The notes: generated by a model from the sequence alone, not told the origin. A DNA stretch of 64,000 bases from an uncultured Actinomycetes bacterium (GCA_903852755.1 CAINRS010000125.1:1-64000); one strand, 5' to 3'; counted from the first letter of the stretch, positions 1 through 8,608 are shown. Numbers and translations are program-made.

Positions 1-747
1 CGCCGCGCCGGCGACCCGGGGGCGCCGGAGGAGCGTGAACGACTCGAACCACCGGTTGGTGCCCGACGAGGTGACCAGGTGCGGCAACCGCACCCGCGCC
101 AGCACCACCGCCAGCACGACCGCCGTGACACCGAGCACCTCGAAGGGGAACTGCAGGCTGACCCCGGACAGGGTCGCCCCGAGCACCGGTCCGAGCATGA
201 AGCCGGCCAGCTCGGCACTCGTGAGCAGTCCGAGCCGCTTGCCGGCGACCAGCGGGTCGCCCGCGGCCACCACCTTGCGCGCCGCAGGGATGAACACCCC
301 TGCGGCGAGCCCCTGGAGTCCCCGGGCCGAGACGAACTGCCAGAGTTCGGTCCCGAACGAGAACCACACGACCGACACGGCCGTGCCGAGCAGGCCACCG
401 ACGAGCAGCCGCCGGGCGTGCCCACGGTCGGCCAGGTTGGCGAGGAGCAGCCCCGACACCAGCGCCGCGACGAACGAGGCCCCGGAGATCAGTCCGAGCC
501 CTGCGGTCGAGAACCCGTAGGTGTCCTGGAAGCGGGCGAGCAGGGGGAAGATCATCCCGACGCCGCAGCTGATCACCCCGGCCGGGACCAGGACCGGGAC
601 GATCGACGGCGACGCCCGGGTGGTGCCATCCGGGTGCAGCGGTGCCCCCGTGCCATCCGGGTGCAGCGGTGCCCCCGTGCCATCCGGGTGCAGCGGTGCC
701 CCCGTGCCATCCGGGTGCAGCGGTGCCCCCGTGCCGTCACCGTCCAC
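1..747 (-). CDS. MFS transporter, truncated by window edge
   Basis: Reading leftwards from GTG at 747 the frame stays open to base 1 (249 codons). After a hydrophilic N-terminal tail it shows MFS-like hydrophobic segments: VPVLVPAGVISCGVGMIFPL, then LADRGHARRLLVGGLLG (the loop 2-3 type D-R-x-x-R motif) and VVLAVVLARVRLP. The C-terminal part lies outside the window. GTG 747 is the only ATG/GTG/TTG in frame downstream of an in-frame stop, so the N-terminal tail must include four 9-residue repeats (HPDGTGAPL) encoded by a 27-bp tandem repeat. It diverges from egtB with 44 bp between the start codons. A role in ergothioneine or precursor export is only a guess from position; the substrate is unknown. 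Confidence 0.75.
   Translation of the reverse strand, partial: MDGDGTGAPLHPDGTGAPLHPDGTGAPLHPDGTGAPLHPDGTTRASPSIVPVLVPAGVISCGVGMIFPLLARFQDTYGFSTAGLGLISGASFVAALVSGLLLANLADRGHARRLLVGGLLGTAVSVVWFSFGTELWQFVSARGLQGLAAGVFIPAARKVVAAGDPLVAGKRLGLLTSAELAGFMLGPVLGATLSGVSLQFPFEVLGVTAVVLAVVLARVRLPHLVTSSGTNRWFESFTLLRRPRVAGAA
626..733. repeat. 27-bp tandem repeat, four perfect copies
   Basis: Copies lie at 626-652, 653-679, 680-706 and 707-733 and are identical, each beginning CCATCCGGGTGC. The length is a multiple of three, so copy-number changes keep the MFS reading frame, where each unit encodes HPDGTGAPL. The array sits just inside the MFS gene next to the divergent egtB promoter. Confidence 0.95.
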
Positions 748-779
748 GGGGCCATCTTCGCACCGGTCACCGGCTCGGG

Positions 780-785
780 CAGACT
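780..785 (+). promoter_or_regulatory. Candidate -10 (CAGACT), leaderless egtB
   Basis: CAGACT lies 6 nt before GTG 792. This is the spacing of a leaderless start and matches the pattern before other genes in the window. It supports 792 as the egtB start rather than the upstream extension through the repeats. Confidence 0.45.
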
Positions 786-791
786 GGACGG

Positions 792-1967
792 GTGCAGCCC
801 CCGTGGTCCGTCACCGAACCGGTGCAGGCGTACCGGACCGTCCGGGAGCGCACCGAGCAGCTCGCCGCCCCCCTCGGCCCCGAGGACCAGGTCGTCCAGT
901 CCATGCCGGACGCCAGTCCCACCAAGTGGCACCGGGCCCACACGACCTGGTTCTTCGAGGAGTTCCTGCTCGGAGCCGGCGTCGCAGGGACGGACCCCTC
1001 CTACCGGTTCCTGTTCAACAGCTACTACGAGGCGGTCGGGCCGCGGCAGGCCCGCGCGGACCGCGGCCTGCTGACCCGGCCGACCGTCGCCGAGGTCGCG
1101 GCCTACCGGACCTGCGTCGACGAGGCGGTCACCGCCCTGCTCGAGGGTGGTCCCCACCCCCTGCTCGAGCTCGGCCTCCACCACGAGGAGCAGCACCAGG
1201 AGCTGCTCCTCATGGACGTCGCCCACCTCTTCTCGGTGCACCCGCTCCGGCCCGCCTACGCCGCCGACGGACCGCACCCGACGGCGAGTACGGGCAGCGC
1301 CGGCTGGATCGACGCCGATGGCGGCACGGTCGAGGTCGGGCACGCCGGGAGCGGGTTCGCGTTCGACAACGAGGGTCCGCGACACGAGGTCCTGCTCCGG
1401 CCCTACCGGCTCGCCGACCGGCCGGTCACCTGCGGGGAGTGGTGCGAGTTCGTCGACGACGGCGGGTACGTGCGTCCCGAGCTCTGGCTGAGCGACGGAT
1501 GGGGCGAGGTCCGGACCCGGGGGTGGGAGGCACCGGCCTACTGGCGGCGACTCGACGGTGACTGGCACGTCACCACCCTCGGCGGCGAGCGCCGCGTCGT
1601 CGGCGACGAGCCGGTGGTGCACGTCAGCTACTACGAGGCCGACGCGTTCGCCCGGTGGCGCGGCGCCCGGCTCCCGACCGAGTTCGAGTGGGAGGCCGTC
1701 GCCGCAGCTCGATGGGACGACCCCCGGGAGCAGTGGCACGGGTCGGTGTGGCAGTGGACCGCCAGCGCCTACCTGCCGTACCCCGGATTCCGGCCCGCGG
1801 CCGGGGCCGTGGGTGAGTACAACGGCAAGTTCATGGTCAACCAGCACGTGCTCCGCGGCGGGTGCTGCGCCACCCCGCCGGGTCACAGCCGACCCACCTA
1901 CCGCAACTTCTTCCACCCCGAGGCCCGCTGGGCGTTCAGCGGCCTGCGGCTGGCCACCGACCGGTGA
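792..1967 (+). CDS. egtB: Ergothioneine biosynthesis sulfoxide synthase EgtB
   Basis: EgtB is a non-haem iron enzyme that joins a thiol donor to hercynine and oxidises the product to a sulfoxide. The protein (391 aa) has an N-terminal DinB-like domain with the expected iron ligands: His50 in HRAHTTW, and His131 and His135 in GLHHEEQHQE. The C-terminal formylglycine-generating-enzyme-type domain ends in RPTYRNFFHPEARWAFSGLR, typical of EgtB. GTG 792 is chosen because a -10-like hexamer lies 6 nt upstream and the longer frame runs through a DNA repeat. Its stop overlaps the egtD start as GTGA. No egtA, egtC or egtE gene is seen nearby, so whether it uses gamma-glutamylcysteine or cysteine is open. 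Confidence 0.93.
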   Translation: MQPPWSVTEPVQAYRTVRERTEQLAAPLGPEDQVVQSMPDASPTKWHRAHTTWFFEEFLLGAGVAGTDPSYRFLFNSYYEAVGPRQARADRGLLTRPTVAEVAAYRTCVDEAVTALLEGGPHPLLELGLHHEEQHQELLLMDVAHLFSVHPLRPAYAADGPHPTASTGSAGWIDADGGTVEVGHAGSGFAFDNEGPRHEVLLRPYRLADRPVTCGEWCEFVDDGGYVRPELWLSDGWGEVRTRGWEAPAYWRRLDGDWHVTTLGGERRVVGDEPVVHVSYYEADAFARWRGARLPTEFEWEAVAAARWDDPREQWHGSVWQWTASAYLPYPGFRPAAGAVGEYNGKFMVNQHVLRGGCCATPPGHSRPTYRNFFHPEARWAFSGLRLATDR

Positions 1968-2959
1968 GCGGGCTGCGGGTCCCGGTGGTCGAGGTCCGGT
2001 TGGACCGTCGATCGTGGCGGGACCACCTCGCCGGGCTGACCGCCGCCGGACTGCGCGACGACCCCCCGTGGATCCCTCCGGTGTGGTTCTACGACCGGTA
2101 CGGGTCCGAGCTGTTCGAGCGGATCACCCGACTGGCCGAGTACTACCCGACCCGGTGCGAGCGGTCGATCCTCGCGGCGCACGCCGGGCGGATCGCCGAG
2201 GTGACCGGGGCCGAGACCCTGGTCGAACTCGGCTCCGGCACATCGGAGAAGACCACGCTGCTGCTCGACGCCCTCGCCGAGCGAGGGACGCTGCGGCAGG
2301 TGGTGCCCTTCGACGTCTCCGAGGAGGTCCTGCGGGCCGCTGCCGACGAGCTCGCGGCGCGCTACCCGGACGCGCTGGTCCACGCCGTGGCCGGTGACTA
2401 CCACGAGCACCTGGACCGGCTGCCGGCGACCGGGTCGTGCCTGCTCGCGTTCCTCGGATCGACGATCGGCAACCTGACGCCCACCGAACGCAGCGGCTTC
2501 CTCGACGCGGTGACCGGGGTGCTCGGCCACGAGGACTGGTTCCTGCTCGGCACCGACCTGGTCAAGGACCCCGAGCGTCTCGTCGCCGCCTACGACGACC
2601 CCGGCGGCGTCACCGCCGAGTTCAACCTGAACGCGCTGCGGGTGCTGCAGCGGGAGCTCGGCGCCGATCTGGAACCCGCCGACTGGCAGCACCGTGCGGT
2701 CTACGACGAGTCGGAGGAACGGATCGAGATGCACCTGGTGGCCACCGGTGCGACGCACATCAGGATCGGGCACCTCGGTGTGGACCGGACGCTGCGCGCC
2801 GGAGCGTGGATCCGGACCGAGATCAGCACGAAGTTCCGCACCGACGCGCTGCACGCCGAGCTCGAGGCCGCCGGTCTGGGCGTGGTCGGATCGTGGACCG
2901 ACGAGGCGGGTGACTTCCTGCTGACCCTGGCTCAACCGCGCGGGACGAGCGCCAGCTGA
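1964..2959 (+). CDS. egtD: L-histidine N-alpha-methyltransferase EgtD
   Basis: EgtD trimethylates histidine with S-adenosylmethionine to give hercynine, the substrate of EgtB. The 331-aa protein is close to the usual length (about 320). Visible motifs are the SAM loop VELGSGTSEKT at residues 87-97, FLGSTIGN at 163-170, and TEIS at 285-288, where Glu286 and Ser288 match the histidine-binding Glu282/Ser284 of the mycobacterial enzyme. The GTG start overlaps the egtB stop by 4 nt, so the two are translationally coupled. Its last 28 bp overlap the convergent thioesterase gene. Confidence 0.95.
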   Translation: MSGLRVPVVEVRLDRRSWRDHLAGLTAAGLRDDPPWIPPVWFYDRYGSELFERITRLAEYYPTRCERSILAAHAGRIAEVTGAETLVELGSGTSEKTTLLLDALAERGTLRQVVPFDVSEEVLRAAADELAARYPDALVHAVAGDYHEHLDRLPATGSCLLAFLGSTIGNLTPTERSGFLDAVTGVLGHEDWFLLGTDLVKDPERLVAAYDDPGGVTAEFNLNALRVLQRELGADLEPADWQHRAVYDESEERIEMHLVATGATHIRIGHLGVDRTLRAGAWIRTEISTKFRTDALHAELEAAGLGVVGSWTDEAGDFLLTLAQPRGTSAS

Positions 2960-3735
2960 CGGGACTGGGCCACCAGGGCGCCGGTCGCGTCCCAGACCTC
3001 ACCGTCGACCTCGAGGAACCCGCCGGTCACGTAGCGGGTGCGGAACGCGCACTCCAGCCACCCCGGCGCCGGCCGCGCCCGCAGGTGTGCGGTGAGCTCG
3101 ACCGTCGGCGTCCACGCCGCCGGGAACGAGGCGTTGAACACCGTCGGGGGGAAGGCGTCGACCGCCAGCAGGAGACCGATGCCGTCGATGGGTTCGCCGC
3201 CGCGCAGTCGGAACCACCCTCGGACCTGCGGGACACCACTCGGCGCACCCCGGATGAATCCGGTGTCCTCGGGGTGGAGCCGGACCTCGACCCGGTCCAT
3301 GAACGCCGGCGGGAACCCGTCACCCCCGACGAGCAGCTCACACTCCTCGAGCGGTGGCAGTCCCGGCGGGCCACCGTCGAGGTGCAGCACCTCGACGCCC
3401 TCCTCGAGCTCACCGACGGTGGCGAGGGCGGTGATGACCTCGCTGCCCCGGGCGTGCAGCGTGGCCCGGGCGGTGCTGAACCGCTTGCCGACCTTCAGGA
3501 CCTCGGTCGACACGACCGCCGGACCGGCCCGCCCCGGTCGGAGGTAGTGGGCGGTGACGGTGACCGGATCCGGTCGGCCGGTCGCCGTGGTCACGGCGCG
3601 GCCCACCACGGCGAGCAGGAGTCCGCCGTCGACGTTGCCGACGATGTCCCACCCCTCGGGGATGTGGGCGCCGAAGGTCCCGTCACCACGGTCGACGACC
3701 TCGGTGGCGTCTGCGAAGGACCGCTCGGTCGGCAC
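2932..3735 (-). CDS. Acyl-CoA thioesterase-like double-hotdog protein
   Basis: A 267-aa soluble protein with the organisation of TesB/4HBT_3 thioesterases. The N-terminal hotdog contains HIPEGWDIVGNVDGGLLLAV and the second half holds GIGLLLAVDAFPPTVFNA and WLECAFRTRYVTGGFLEVDG, followed by WDATGALVAQSRQLALV, the usual ending of the family. It probably hydrolyses acyl-CoA; the chain length cannot be told. GTG 3735 lies 6 nt after TAGGGT, indicating a leaderless message. The gene is convergent with egtD and overlaps it by 28 bp. Confidence 0.8.
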   Translation of the reverse strand: MPTERSFADATEVVDRGDGTFGAHIPEGWDIVGNVDGGLLLAVVGRAVTTATGRPDPVTVTAHYLRPGRAGPAVVSTEVLKVGKRFSTARATLHARGSEVITALATVGELEEGVEVLHLDGGPPGLPPLEECELLVGGDGFPPAFMDRVEVRLHPEDTGFIRGAPSGVPQVRGWFRLRGGEPIDGIGLLLAVDAFPPTVFNASFPAAWTPTVELTAHLRARPAPGWLECAFRTRYVTGGFLEVDGEVWDATGALVAQSRQLALVPRG

Positions 3736-3741
3736 GCCCGG

Positions 3742-3747
3742 ACCCTA
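3742..3747 (-). promoter_or_regulatory. Candidate -10 (TAGGGT), leaderless thioesterase
   Basis: TAGGGT is followed by 6 nt and the GTG start at 3735. No Shine-Dalgarno sequence is present. Confidence 0.45.
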
Positions 3748-3844
3748 CGCGCCCCGACCGCCTGGGCCCCGACCCCCGGTGCCCAGACCCCCGGCGCCCC
3801 GACCCCCGACCTGGGGGTCGGCCGGCGGGATCCCGGCGACCGGT

Positions 3845-4570
3845 TCAGGGGAGGAACGTCGCGACGGCCACGAAGTGGCAGGCGCCCGCCACGATCGTGA
3901 AGCCGTGCCAGACCTCGTGGTAGCCGAAGCGCTCCGGCGAGGGATCGGGACGGCGACGGCCGAGGATCACCGCGCCCACGGTGTAGAGGACGCCGCCCAC
4001 GGCGAGCAGCACCAGCTGCGGCCACGCCAGCCGGGTGGCGAGCATCGGCGCGGTGATCAGTCCGGCCCAACCGAGGACGATGTAGAGCCACGATCCCACC
4101 GACTCGTGTCCGGCGCCGAGCTTGGCCATCTTGAGCGAGACACCGATCATGGCCACGATCCACACGGCGACCAGGGTGGGGATCCCCCACTCGGGCGGGA
4201 GCACCAGCAGGCAGATCGGGGTGTACGTCCCGGCGATCAGCATGAAGATCATCGAGTGGTCGGCCCGACGCCACCACTTCACCGCCACCGGCGTGTGGGC
4301 GAGCCGGTGGTACGAGGCGCTCACGGCGTAGAGCCCGACCAGGGTGGCGCCGTAGACCAGCACGGCGGCCCGACCCAGTCCCGTCTCGGCGGCGGCGGCG
4401 AGCAGCACCACCGCCGGGAGCGACACCAGGGCGGCGATCAGGTGGAGGCGGCCCCTCCAGAACGGTCGGAACCCGTACGCATCCAACTCCGCCGGGTCTG
4501 CGGTCACTGCACTCACCACTGCGCTCACTGCCCCACCCCCCGTTCGTGTTGCCACTCTCCATCCGGACAT
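3845..4570 (-). CDS. Hemolysin III / PAQR-family membrane protein
   Basis: A 241-aa integral membrane protein with about seven hydrophobic segments. Family motifs are present in order: SASYHRLAH, RRADHSMIFMLIAGTYTP and GYHEVWHGFTIVAGACHF. The His, Asp and Ser of these motifs are the conserved metal-site residues of the hemolysin III/adiponectin-receptor superfamily, which are thought to be membrane hydrolases. The cellular substrate is unknown and the haemolysin name is historical. ATG 4570 is the first start in frame. The 108 bp between this gene and the thioesterase hold only short C-rich direct repeats. Confidence 0.88.
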   Translation of the reverse strand: MSGWRVATRTGGGAVSAVVSAVTADPAELDAYGFRPFWRGRLHLIAALVSLPAVVLLAAAAETGLGRAAVLVYGATLVGLYAVSASYHRLAHTPVAVKWWRRADHSMIFMLIAGTYTPICLLVLPPEWGIPTLVAVWIVAMIGVSLKMAKLGAGHESVGSWLYIVLGWAGLITAPMLATRLAWPQLVLLAVGGVLYTVGAVILGRRRPDPSPERFGYHEVWHGFTIVAGACHFVAVATFLP

Positions 4571-4653
4571 CCGGACGATGCTCCAGTGGTACGACCGGAG
4601 GGTGAACTCCGCAAGTGGGCAGAGTGACTAGTGGCCGAACTCCTGCCGAGGGT

Positions 4654-4667
4654 CCGCACCGGTGCGG
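4654..4667. repeat. 14-bp perfect palindrome
   Basis: CCGCACCGGTGCGG lies just downstream of the stop of the small membrane protein, in the 100-bp gap before the hemolysin III gene. There is no T-tract, so a classical intrinsic terminator is not supported. Confidence 0.4.
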
Positions 4668-4670
4668 TGT

Positions 4671-5003
4671 TCAGCCGAGGAGGTCGCGCACGTCGACCCA
4701 GAGCAGGATCGTCAACAGGACGATCACCGAGCTGTTGAGGGCCACGATGACGTACCGGTAGCGGTGCCCGGAGATCCAGAACCGCCGGATGCTCGCGATG
4801 TTGAAACCGATCGCCACGACGCTGATCACGATCCCGATGATCGGCCCGACACCCTTGGCCACACCGAGGAGCGGCAGGATCCACGGGAACACGACGTAGG
4901 CCAGCAGGCACCGGGTTCCCGAGATGACGATCGACCGGCTGAAGATCCGGGTCGCCGGGTCGGTCGTCGCGGTCTGCTCCGAGGTGGCCTCGACGTCGGT
5001 CAT
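4671..5003 (-). CDS. Small integral membrane protein, unknown function
   Basis: A 110-aa protein that I do not recognise. After about 20 polar residues it has three hydrophobic stretches: the first around CLLAYVVFPWILPLLGV, the second VGPIIGIVISVVAIGFNIA, the third VIVALNSSVIVLLTILLWV. Short basic loops such as RRFWISGHRYRY lie between them. ATG 5003 is chosen over an upstream start because CAGGAT stands 8 nt before it. The gene lies downstream of oxyR on the same strand, but no link to peroxide stress can be shown. Confidence 0.6.
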   Translation of the reverse strand: MTDVEATSEQTATTDPATRIFSRSIVISGTRCLLAYVVFPWILPLLGVAKGVGPIIGIVISVVAIGFNIASIRRFWISGHRYRYVIVALNSSVIVLLTILLWVDVRDLLG

Positions 5004-5011
5004 CGCCGACC

Positions 5012-5017
5012 ATCCTG
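5012..5017 (-). promoter_or_regulatory. Candidate -10 (CAGGAT), small membrane protein
   Basis: CAGGAT is followed by 8 nt and ATG 5003, the leaderless arrangement seen repeatedly here. Confidence 0.35.
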
Positions 5018-5041
5018 CCCCTCCGGACCACTCGGCGGCAA

Positions 5042-5959
5042 TCACCCGGGTGCTGGACGGTGCGAGACGCCGGCGACGACGGACGCGACCACCGAGGCGA
5101 GCTCCGGGAGGAACTCCCGGAACGGACTCGTCCTGCGCCAGTACATGGCCACCTCACGCCGGGGCACCGGATCGTCGAACGGCACCAGGACGACCGACTC
5201 CGACGTCGGGACGGGCGCTGCGGTGGCGAGCTCCGGCAGGAGGGTGATCCCCACCCCGGCGGCGACCATCTGTCGGAGCGTCTCCAGGCTGGTGGCACGG
5301 AATCCCCGCCGTTCGGTCCCGCCGGCGAGGTGGCAGACCGACAGCGCCTGGTCACGCAGACAGTGGCCGTCCTCGAGCAGCAGCAGCTCCGCTCCGGCGA
5401 GCACCGAGGTCGACACCGGTGCGGGGTGCCCGGCGAGCGGGTGGTCCACCGGGACGGCGAGCACGAAGTCCTCGTCGAACAGCCACTCCTCGTGCAGCGA
5501 GTCGTCGTGCACGGGCCGGGCGAGCACGGCCACGTCGAGCGAGCCCTCCCGCAGGTGCTGGTGCAGCACCTCGGTCTTCTCCTCGACGAGCAACAGTTCG
5601 AGGGCGGGGAAGCGCCGGTGCAGGTCCGGCACGACCCGGGGCAGCAGGTAGGGCGCCAGCGTCGGGAACACCCCGATGCTGATCGACCCGGTCGCCGGGT
5701 CCTGCGACTGACGGGCGTCACCGACGATGGCGTCGGCCTCCCGGACGATCGCCCGGGCCCGCTCGACCACCCGCTCCCCCACCGGGGTGAGCGCCACCTG
5801 GCGTGGGTTCCGTTCGAGCAGTTCGACACCGAGCTCCCGCTCGAGCTTGCGGATCTGGGTCGACAGCGTCGGCTGGCTCACGAAGCACGCATCGGCTGCC
5901 CGACCGAAGTGCCGCTCGTCGGCCACCGCCACCAGGTAGCGGAGGTCCCGCAGGTTCAC
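5042..5959 (-). CDS. oxyR: Hydrogen peroxide sensor/regulator OxyR
   Basis: A 305-aa LysR-family regulator. The N-terminal winged helix-turn-helix is [20 protein letters not shown] with [14 protein letters not shown] as recognition region. The effector domain carries [14 protein letters not shown], placing Cys200 and Cys209 where E. coli OxyR has its redox pair Cys199/Cys208, so it should sense H2O2 by disulfide formation. GTG 5959 is chosen because it overlaps the ahpF stop as GTGA and begins exactly at the conserved N-terminus; the longer frame lies inside ahpF. OxyR is thus co-translated with ahpF and probably controls the ahpC promoter. Confidence 0.95.
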   Translation of the reverse strand: MNLRDLRYLVAVADERHFGRAADACFVSQPTLSTQIRKLERELGVELLERNPRQVALTPVGERVVERARAIVREADAIVGDARQSQDPATGSISIGVFPTLAPYLLPRVVPDLHRRFPALELLLVEEKTEVLHQHLREGSLDVAVLARPVHDDSLHEEWLFDEDFVLAVPVDHPLAGHPAPVSTSVLAGAELLLLEDGHCLRDQALSVCHLAGGTERRGFRATSLETLRQMVAAGVGITLLPELATAAPVPTSESVVLVPFDDPVPRREVAMYWRRTSPFREFLPELASVVASVVAGVSHRPAPG

Positions 5960-7521
5960 GCGGGGACCGGCGTCCGGATGAGGTGGTCGAACGCGCTGAG
6001 CGCAGCGGTCGCGCCCGCGCCCATGGAGATCACGATCTGCTTCCACGGGACGGTGGTGCAGTCGCCGGCGGCGAAGACGCCGGGCACCGAGGTCTGGCCC
6101 CGCTCGTCGACGACGACCTCGCCCCGGGGCGAGCACTCGACGGTCCCGTCGAGCCACTCGGTGTTGGGGAGCAGGCCGATCTGGACGAACACCCCGTCGA
6201 GGTCCACCTGGTGGACCTCGGAGGTGGCCCGGTCCTGGTACCGGAGCCCGGTGACCTCACTGCCGTCGCCGACGACCTCGGTCGTCGCCGCACCCAGGAT
6301 CACCTCGGTGTTGTCCATCGAGCGCAGACGGCGCTGGAGCACGTCGTCGGCCCGGAGCTGGTCGTCGAACTCCACCACGGTCACGTGTCCGACGATGCCG
6401 CCCAGATCGATGGCCGCCTCGATGCCGGAGTTCCCCCCGCCGATCACCGCGACGCGCTTGCCCTTGAACAGCGGACCGTCGCAGTGCGGGCAGAAGGTCA
6501 CGCCCTTGTTGCGGTAGTCCTCCTCACCCGGGACGCCGAGGGTGCGCCACCGGGCACCGGTCGACAGCACGATGGTGCGCGCCCGCAGCGATGCGCCGCT
6601 CGCCAGTTGCACCTCGTGGAGTCCGGACTCGTCCTCGGCCGGGACCAGACGTACCGCCTGCTGTCGGTTGATCACCGTGACGTCGTAGGAGAGGACGTGC
6701 TGCTCGAGCGCCGTGACGAGCTTCGGGCCCTCGGTGTAGGGGACGGAGATGAAGTTCTCGATGCCCATGGTGTCGAGCACCTGGCCGCCGAACCGCTCGG
6801 TGACGATGCCGGTGCGGATCCCCTTGCGAGCGGCGTAGATGGCCGCCGACGCACCGGCGGGGCCCCCGCCCACGACGAGCACGTCGAACGGGGCCTCCTC
6901 GGCCGCCGCGGCCGCCGCCCGGGCCTCGGCCCCGGCGTCGAGTCGGCCGAGGATCTGCTCGAGGTCCATGCGGCCGCTCTCGAAGAACTCCCCGTTGAGG
7001 AAGACCATCGGGACGGACTTGACCCCGCGCTCGTCGACCTCGTCGGCGAACAGCGCGCCGTCGATGGCGGTGTGGCGGATACGTGGGTTCAGCACGCTCA
7101 TCAGGTTGAGCGCCTGGACGACGTCGGGGCAGTTCTGGCACGACAGCGACATGTAGGTCTCGAAGACGTACTCACCCTCGAGCGAGCGGACCTGGTCGGC
7201 GACCTCGTCGCTGACGGCACCCGGGTGCCCACCCACCTGCAGGATGGCGAGCACGAGCGAGGTGAACTCGTGCCCGCCCGGGATCCCGGCGAAGCGGACC
7301 GCCACGTCGGTCCCGGTGCGCACGACGGCGAAGGAGGGTCGGCGGGCGTCGTCGTCGGCACGGCGGGCGGTGATGTGGTCGGACAACTCGGCCAGTCCGT
7401 CCAGCAGTTCGGCCAGCTCGGCGGACTTCGGGCCGTCGTCGAGCGACGAGACCAGCTCGACGGGCACGGTGATCTTGGTGAAGTGCTCCCGCAGCTGCCC
7501 GCGGATCGCATCGTCCAACAT
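5956..7521 (-). CDS. ahpF: Alkyl hydroperoxide reductase subunit F
   Basis: A 521-aa flavoprotein disulfide reductase that passes electrons from NAD(P)H to AhpC. The N-terminal tandem thioredoxin-fold part has CQNC (Cys128, Cys131). The FAD site is [15 protein letters not shown] near 216-230, the second redox pair is CPHC (Cys344, Cys347), and [15 protein letters not shown] is the nucleotide site. Cysteine positions match E. coli AhpF within one residue. ATG 7521 follows a good ribosome site (AGGAGG, 8 nt). The gene lies 161 bp downstream of ahpC and its stop overlaps the oxyR start. Confidence 0.97.
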   Translation of the reverse strand: MLDDAIRGQLREHFTKITVPVELVSSLDDGPKSAELAELLDGLAELSDHITARRADDDARRPSFAVVRTGTDVAVRFAGIPGGHEFTSLVLAILQVGGHPGAVSDEVADQVRSLEGEYVFETYMSLSCQNCPDVVQALNLMSVLNPRIRHTAIDGALFADEVDERGVKSVPMVFLNGEFFESGRMDLEQILGRLDAGAEARAAAAAAEEAPFDVLVVGGGPAGASAAIYAARKGIRTGIVTERFGGQVLDTMGIENFISVPYTEGPKLVTALEQHVLSYDVTVINRQQAVRLVPAEDESGLHEVQLASGASLRARTIVLSTGARWRTLGVPGEEDYRNKGVTFCPHCDGPLFKGKRVAVIGGGNSGIEAAIDLGGIVGHVTVVEFDDQLRADDVLQRRLRSMDNTEVILGAATTEVVGDGSEVTGLRYQDRATSEVHQVDLDGVFVQIGLLPNTEWLDGTVECSPRGEVVVDERGQTSVPGVFAAGDCTTVPWKQIVISMGAGATAALSAFDHLIRTPVPA

Positions 7522-7642
7522 GCTCGAATCCTCCTGCGGTGTTCGGATCTGGTGGCCGACTCGGCTGGTGGTACCGGGACCGCCGGTTCCGGCGGGCGGC
7601 GCCCCATCGCACCCGCCCGCCGGACGCCGGCCGTCTGCGGGG

Positions 7643-7661
7643 GGCCGGATCGCGTCCGGCC
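7643..7661 (-). other. Hairpin between ahpC and ahpF
   Basis: GGCCGGA and TCCGGCC form a perfect 7-bp stem with a 5-nt loop (TCGCG). There is no U-run, so it is more likely an mRNA processing or stability element, or a partial attenuator setting the ahpC:ahpF ratio, than a full terminator. The function is inferred only from position. Confidence 0.4.
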
Positions 7662-7682
7662 ACCCCGCTCAGGTCGGACCGG

Positions 7683-8246
7683 TCAGATCTTGCCGACCAG
7701 GTCGAGGGACGGGGCGAGCGTGTCGGCGCCCTCCTCCCACTTGGCGGGGCAGACCTCGCCCGGGTGCTCCCGCACGTACTGGGCGGCCTTGATCTTGCGG
7801 ACCAGCTCGGCGGCGTTGCGCCCCACGCCCTCGGGCGTGATCTCGACCATCTGGATGATGCCGTCGGGGTCGATCACGAACGTGGCCCGGTCGGCCAGTC
7901 CGGCACCCTCGCGCATGACGCCGAAGTTGTTGGTGATCGTCCCGCTCGGGTCGCCGACCATGAAGTACTCGATCTTGCCGATCGTGTCGGACGCCTCGTG
8001 CCAGGCCTTATGCACGAAGTGCGTGTCGGTCGACACCGAGTAGACCTCGACGCCCATCCCCTGCAGCTCGGCGTAGTGGTCGGCGAGATCGCCCAGCTCG
8101 GTCGGGCACACGAAGGTGAAGTCCGCCGGGTAGAAGAACACCACCGACCACTTGCCCTTCATGTCGGCGTCGGTGACGGTGACGGACTCACCCTTGCGGA
8201 AGGCCGTGGCCTCGAAGGGGAGGACCTCGGAGTTGATGGTGGCCAT
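7683..8246 (-). CDS. ahpC: Alkyl hydroperoxide reductase subunit C
   Basis: A 187-aa typical two-cysteine peroxiredoxin that reduces H2O2 and organic peroxides. The peroxidatic cysteine is Cys47 in FTFVCPTE and the resolving one Cys166 in GEVCPAKW, as in AhpC1-type enzymes (E. coli Cys46/Cys165). The length is standard for the family. ATG 8246 follows GGAG at about 10 nt. It is the first gene of an ahpC-ahpF-oxyR unit and has a palindromic candidate OxyR site about 75 bp upstream. Confidence 0.97.
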   Translation of the reverse strand: MATINSEVLPFEATAFRKGESVTVTDADMKGKWSVVFFYPADFTFVCPTELGDLADHYAELQGMGVEVYSVSTDTHFVHKAWHEASDTIGKIEYFMVGDPSGTITNNFGVMREGAGLADRATFVIDPDGIIQMVEITPEGVGRNAAELVRKIKAAQYVREHPGEVCPAKWEEGADTLAPSLDLVGKI

Positions 8247-8305
8247 GTGGCATGTGCTCCTGTTCTCGGTTCGGTGTGGCCCCGGCGGATCCGGGCCACG
8301 AGTGC

Positions 8306-8335
8306 AACCTACGGAGACCCCATTGGTATTTCCAA
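8306..8335 (-). promoter_or_regulatory. Candidate ahpC promoter
   Basis: On the minus strand TTGGAA (8335-8330) and TAGGTT (8311-8306) are separated by 18 bp, a plausible sigma70-type -35/-10 pair reading towards ahpC. The -35 element lies within the right half of the palindrome at 8320-8338, which would let a bound regulator contact RNA polymerase. Confidence 0.5.
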
Positions 8336-8338
8336 TGG
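8320..8338. promoter_or_regulatory. Candidate OxyR operator palindrome
   Basis: CCATTGGTATTTCCAATGG is a perfect inverted repeat with 7-bp arms and a 5-bp A/T centre. It contains the T-N11-A core of LysR-family sites and is conspicuously A/T-rich for this sequence. It lies 74 bp upstream of ahpC, whose operon encodes OxyR. The rest of 8247-8608, a 362-bp stretch without a gene, shows only this promoter region and featureless GC-rich sequence behind it. Confidence 0.65.
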
Positions 8339-8608
8339 ATACATCTGAACCGATCCATCGACGTCGCCTATCGGCCGTCGTGACCTGCCGCTCGTCGCGA
8401 CGCGTGGACGCGAGCTGGGATCAGCGGGTCCGGAGCGGGGAACGGGGGTCAGCTGGGGGACGCACGGCCACCGGCGGTGCGTCCCCCGGACCCCGGGTCC
8501 GGACCGCGCCGCCGGACGAGCCGGAGGACCGCGGTGCGCCCGTGGTGTTCCCCGGCCGGACCATAGTCGGGTGTCCCGTCACCGGGCGAGGCCGACCCCA
8601 CCCCGGCC

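Noticed and set aside
3748-3844. C-rich direct repeats (GACCCCCGGCGCC-like) as a regulatory array
   Set aside because: Short, imperfect and compositionally biased; no clear unit or symmetry.
7643-7661. Intrinsic terminator after ahpC
   Set aside because: The hairpin is perfect but no T-tract follows on the minus strand; no T-tract terminator was recognised in the gaps I examined.
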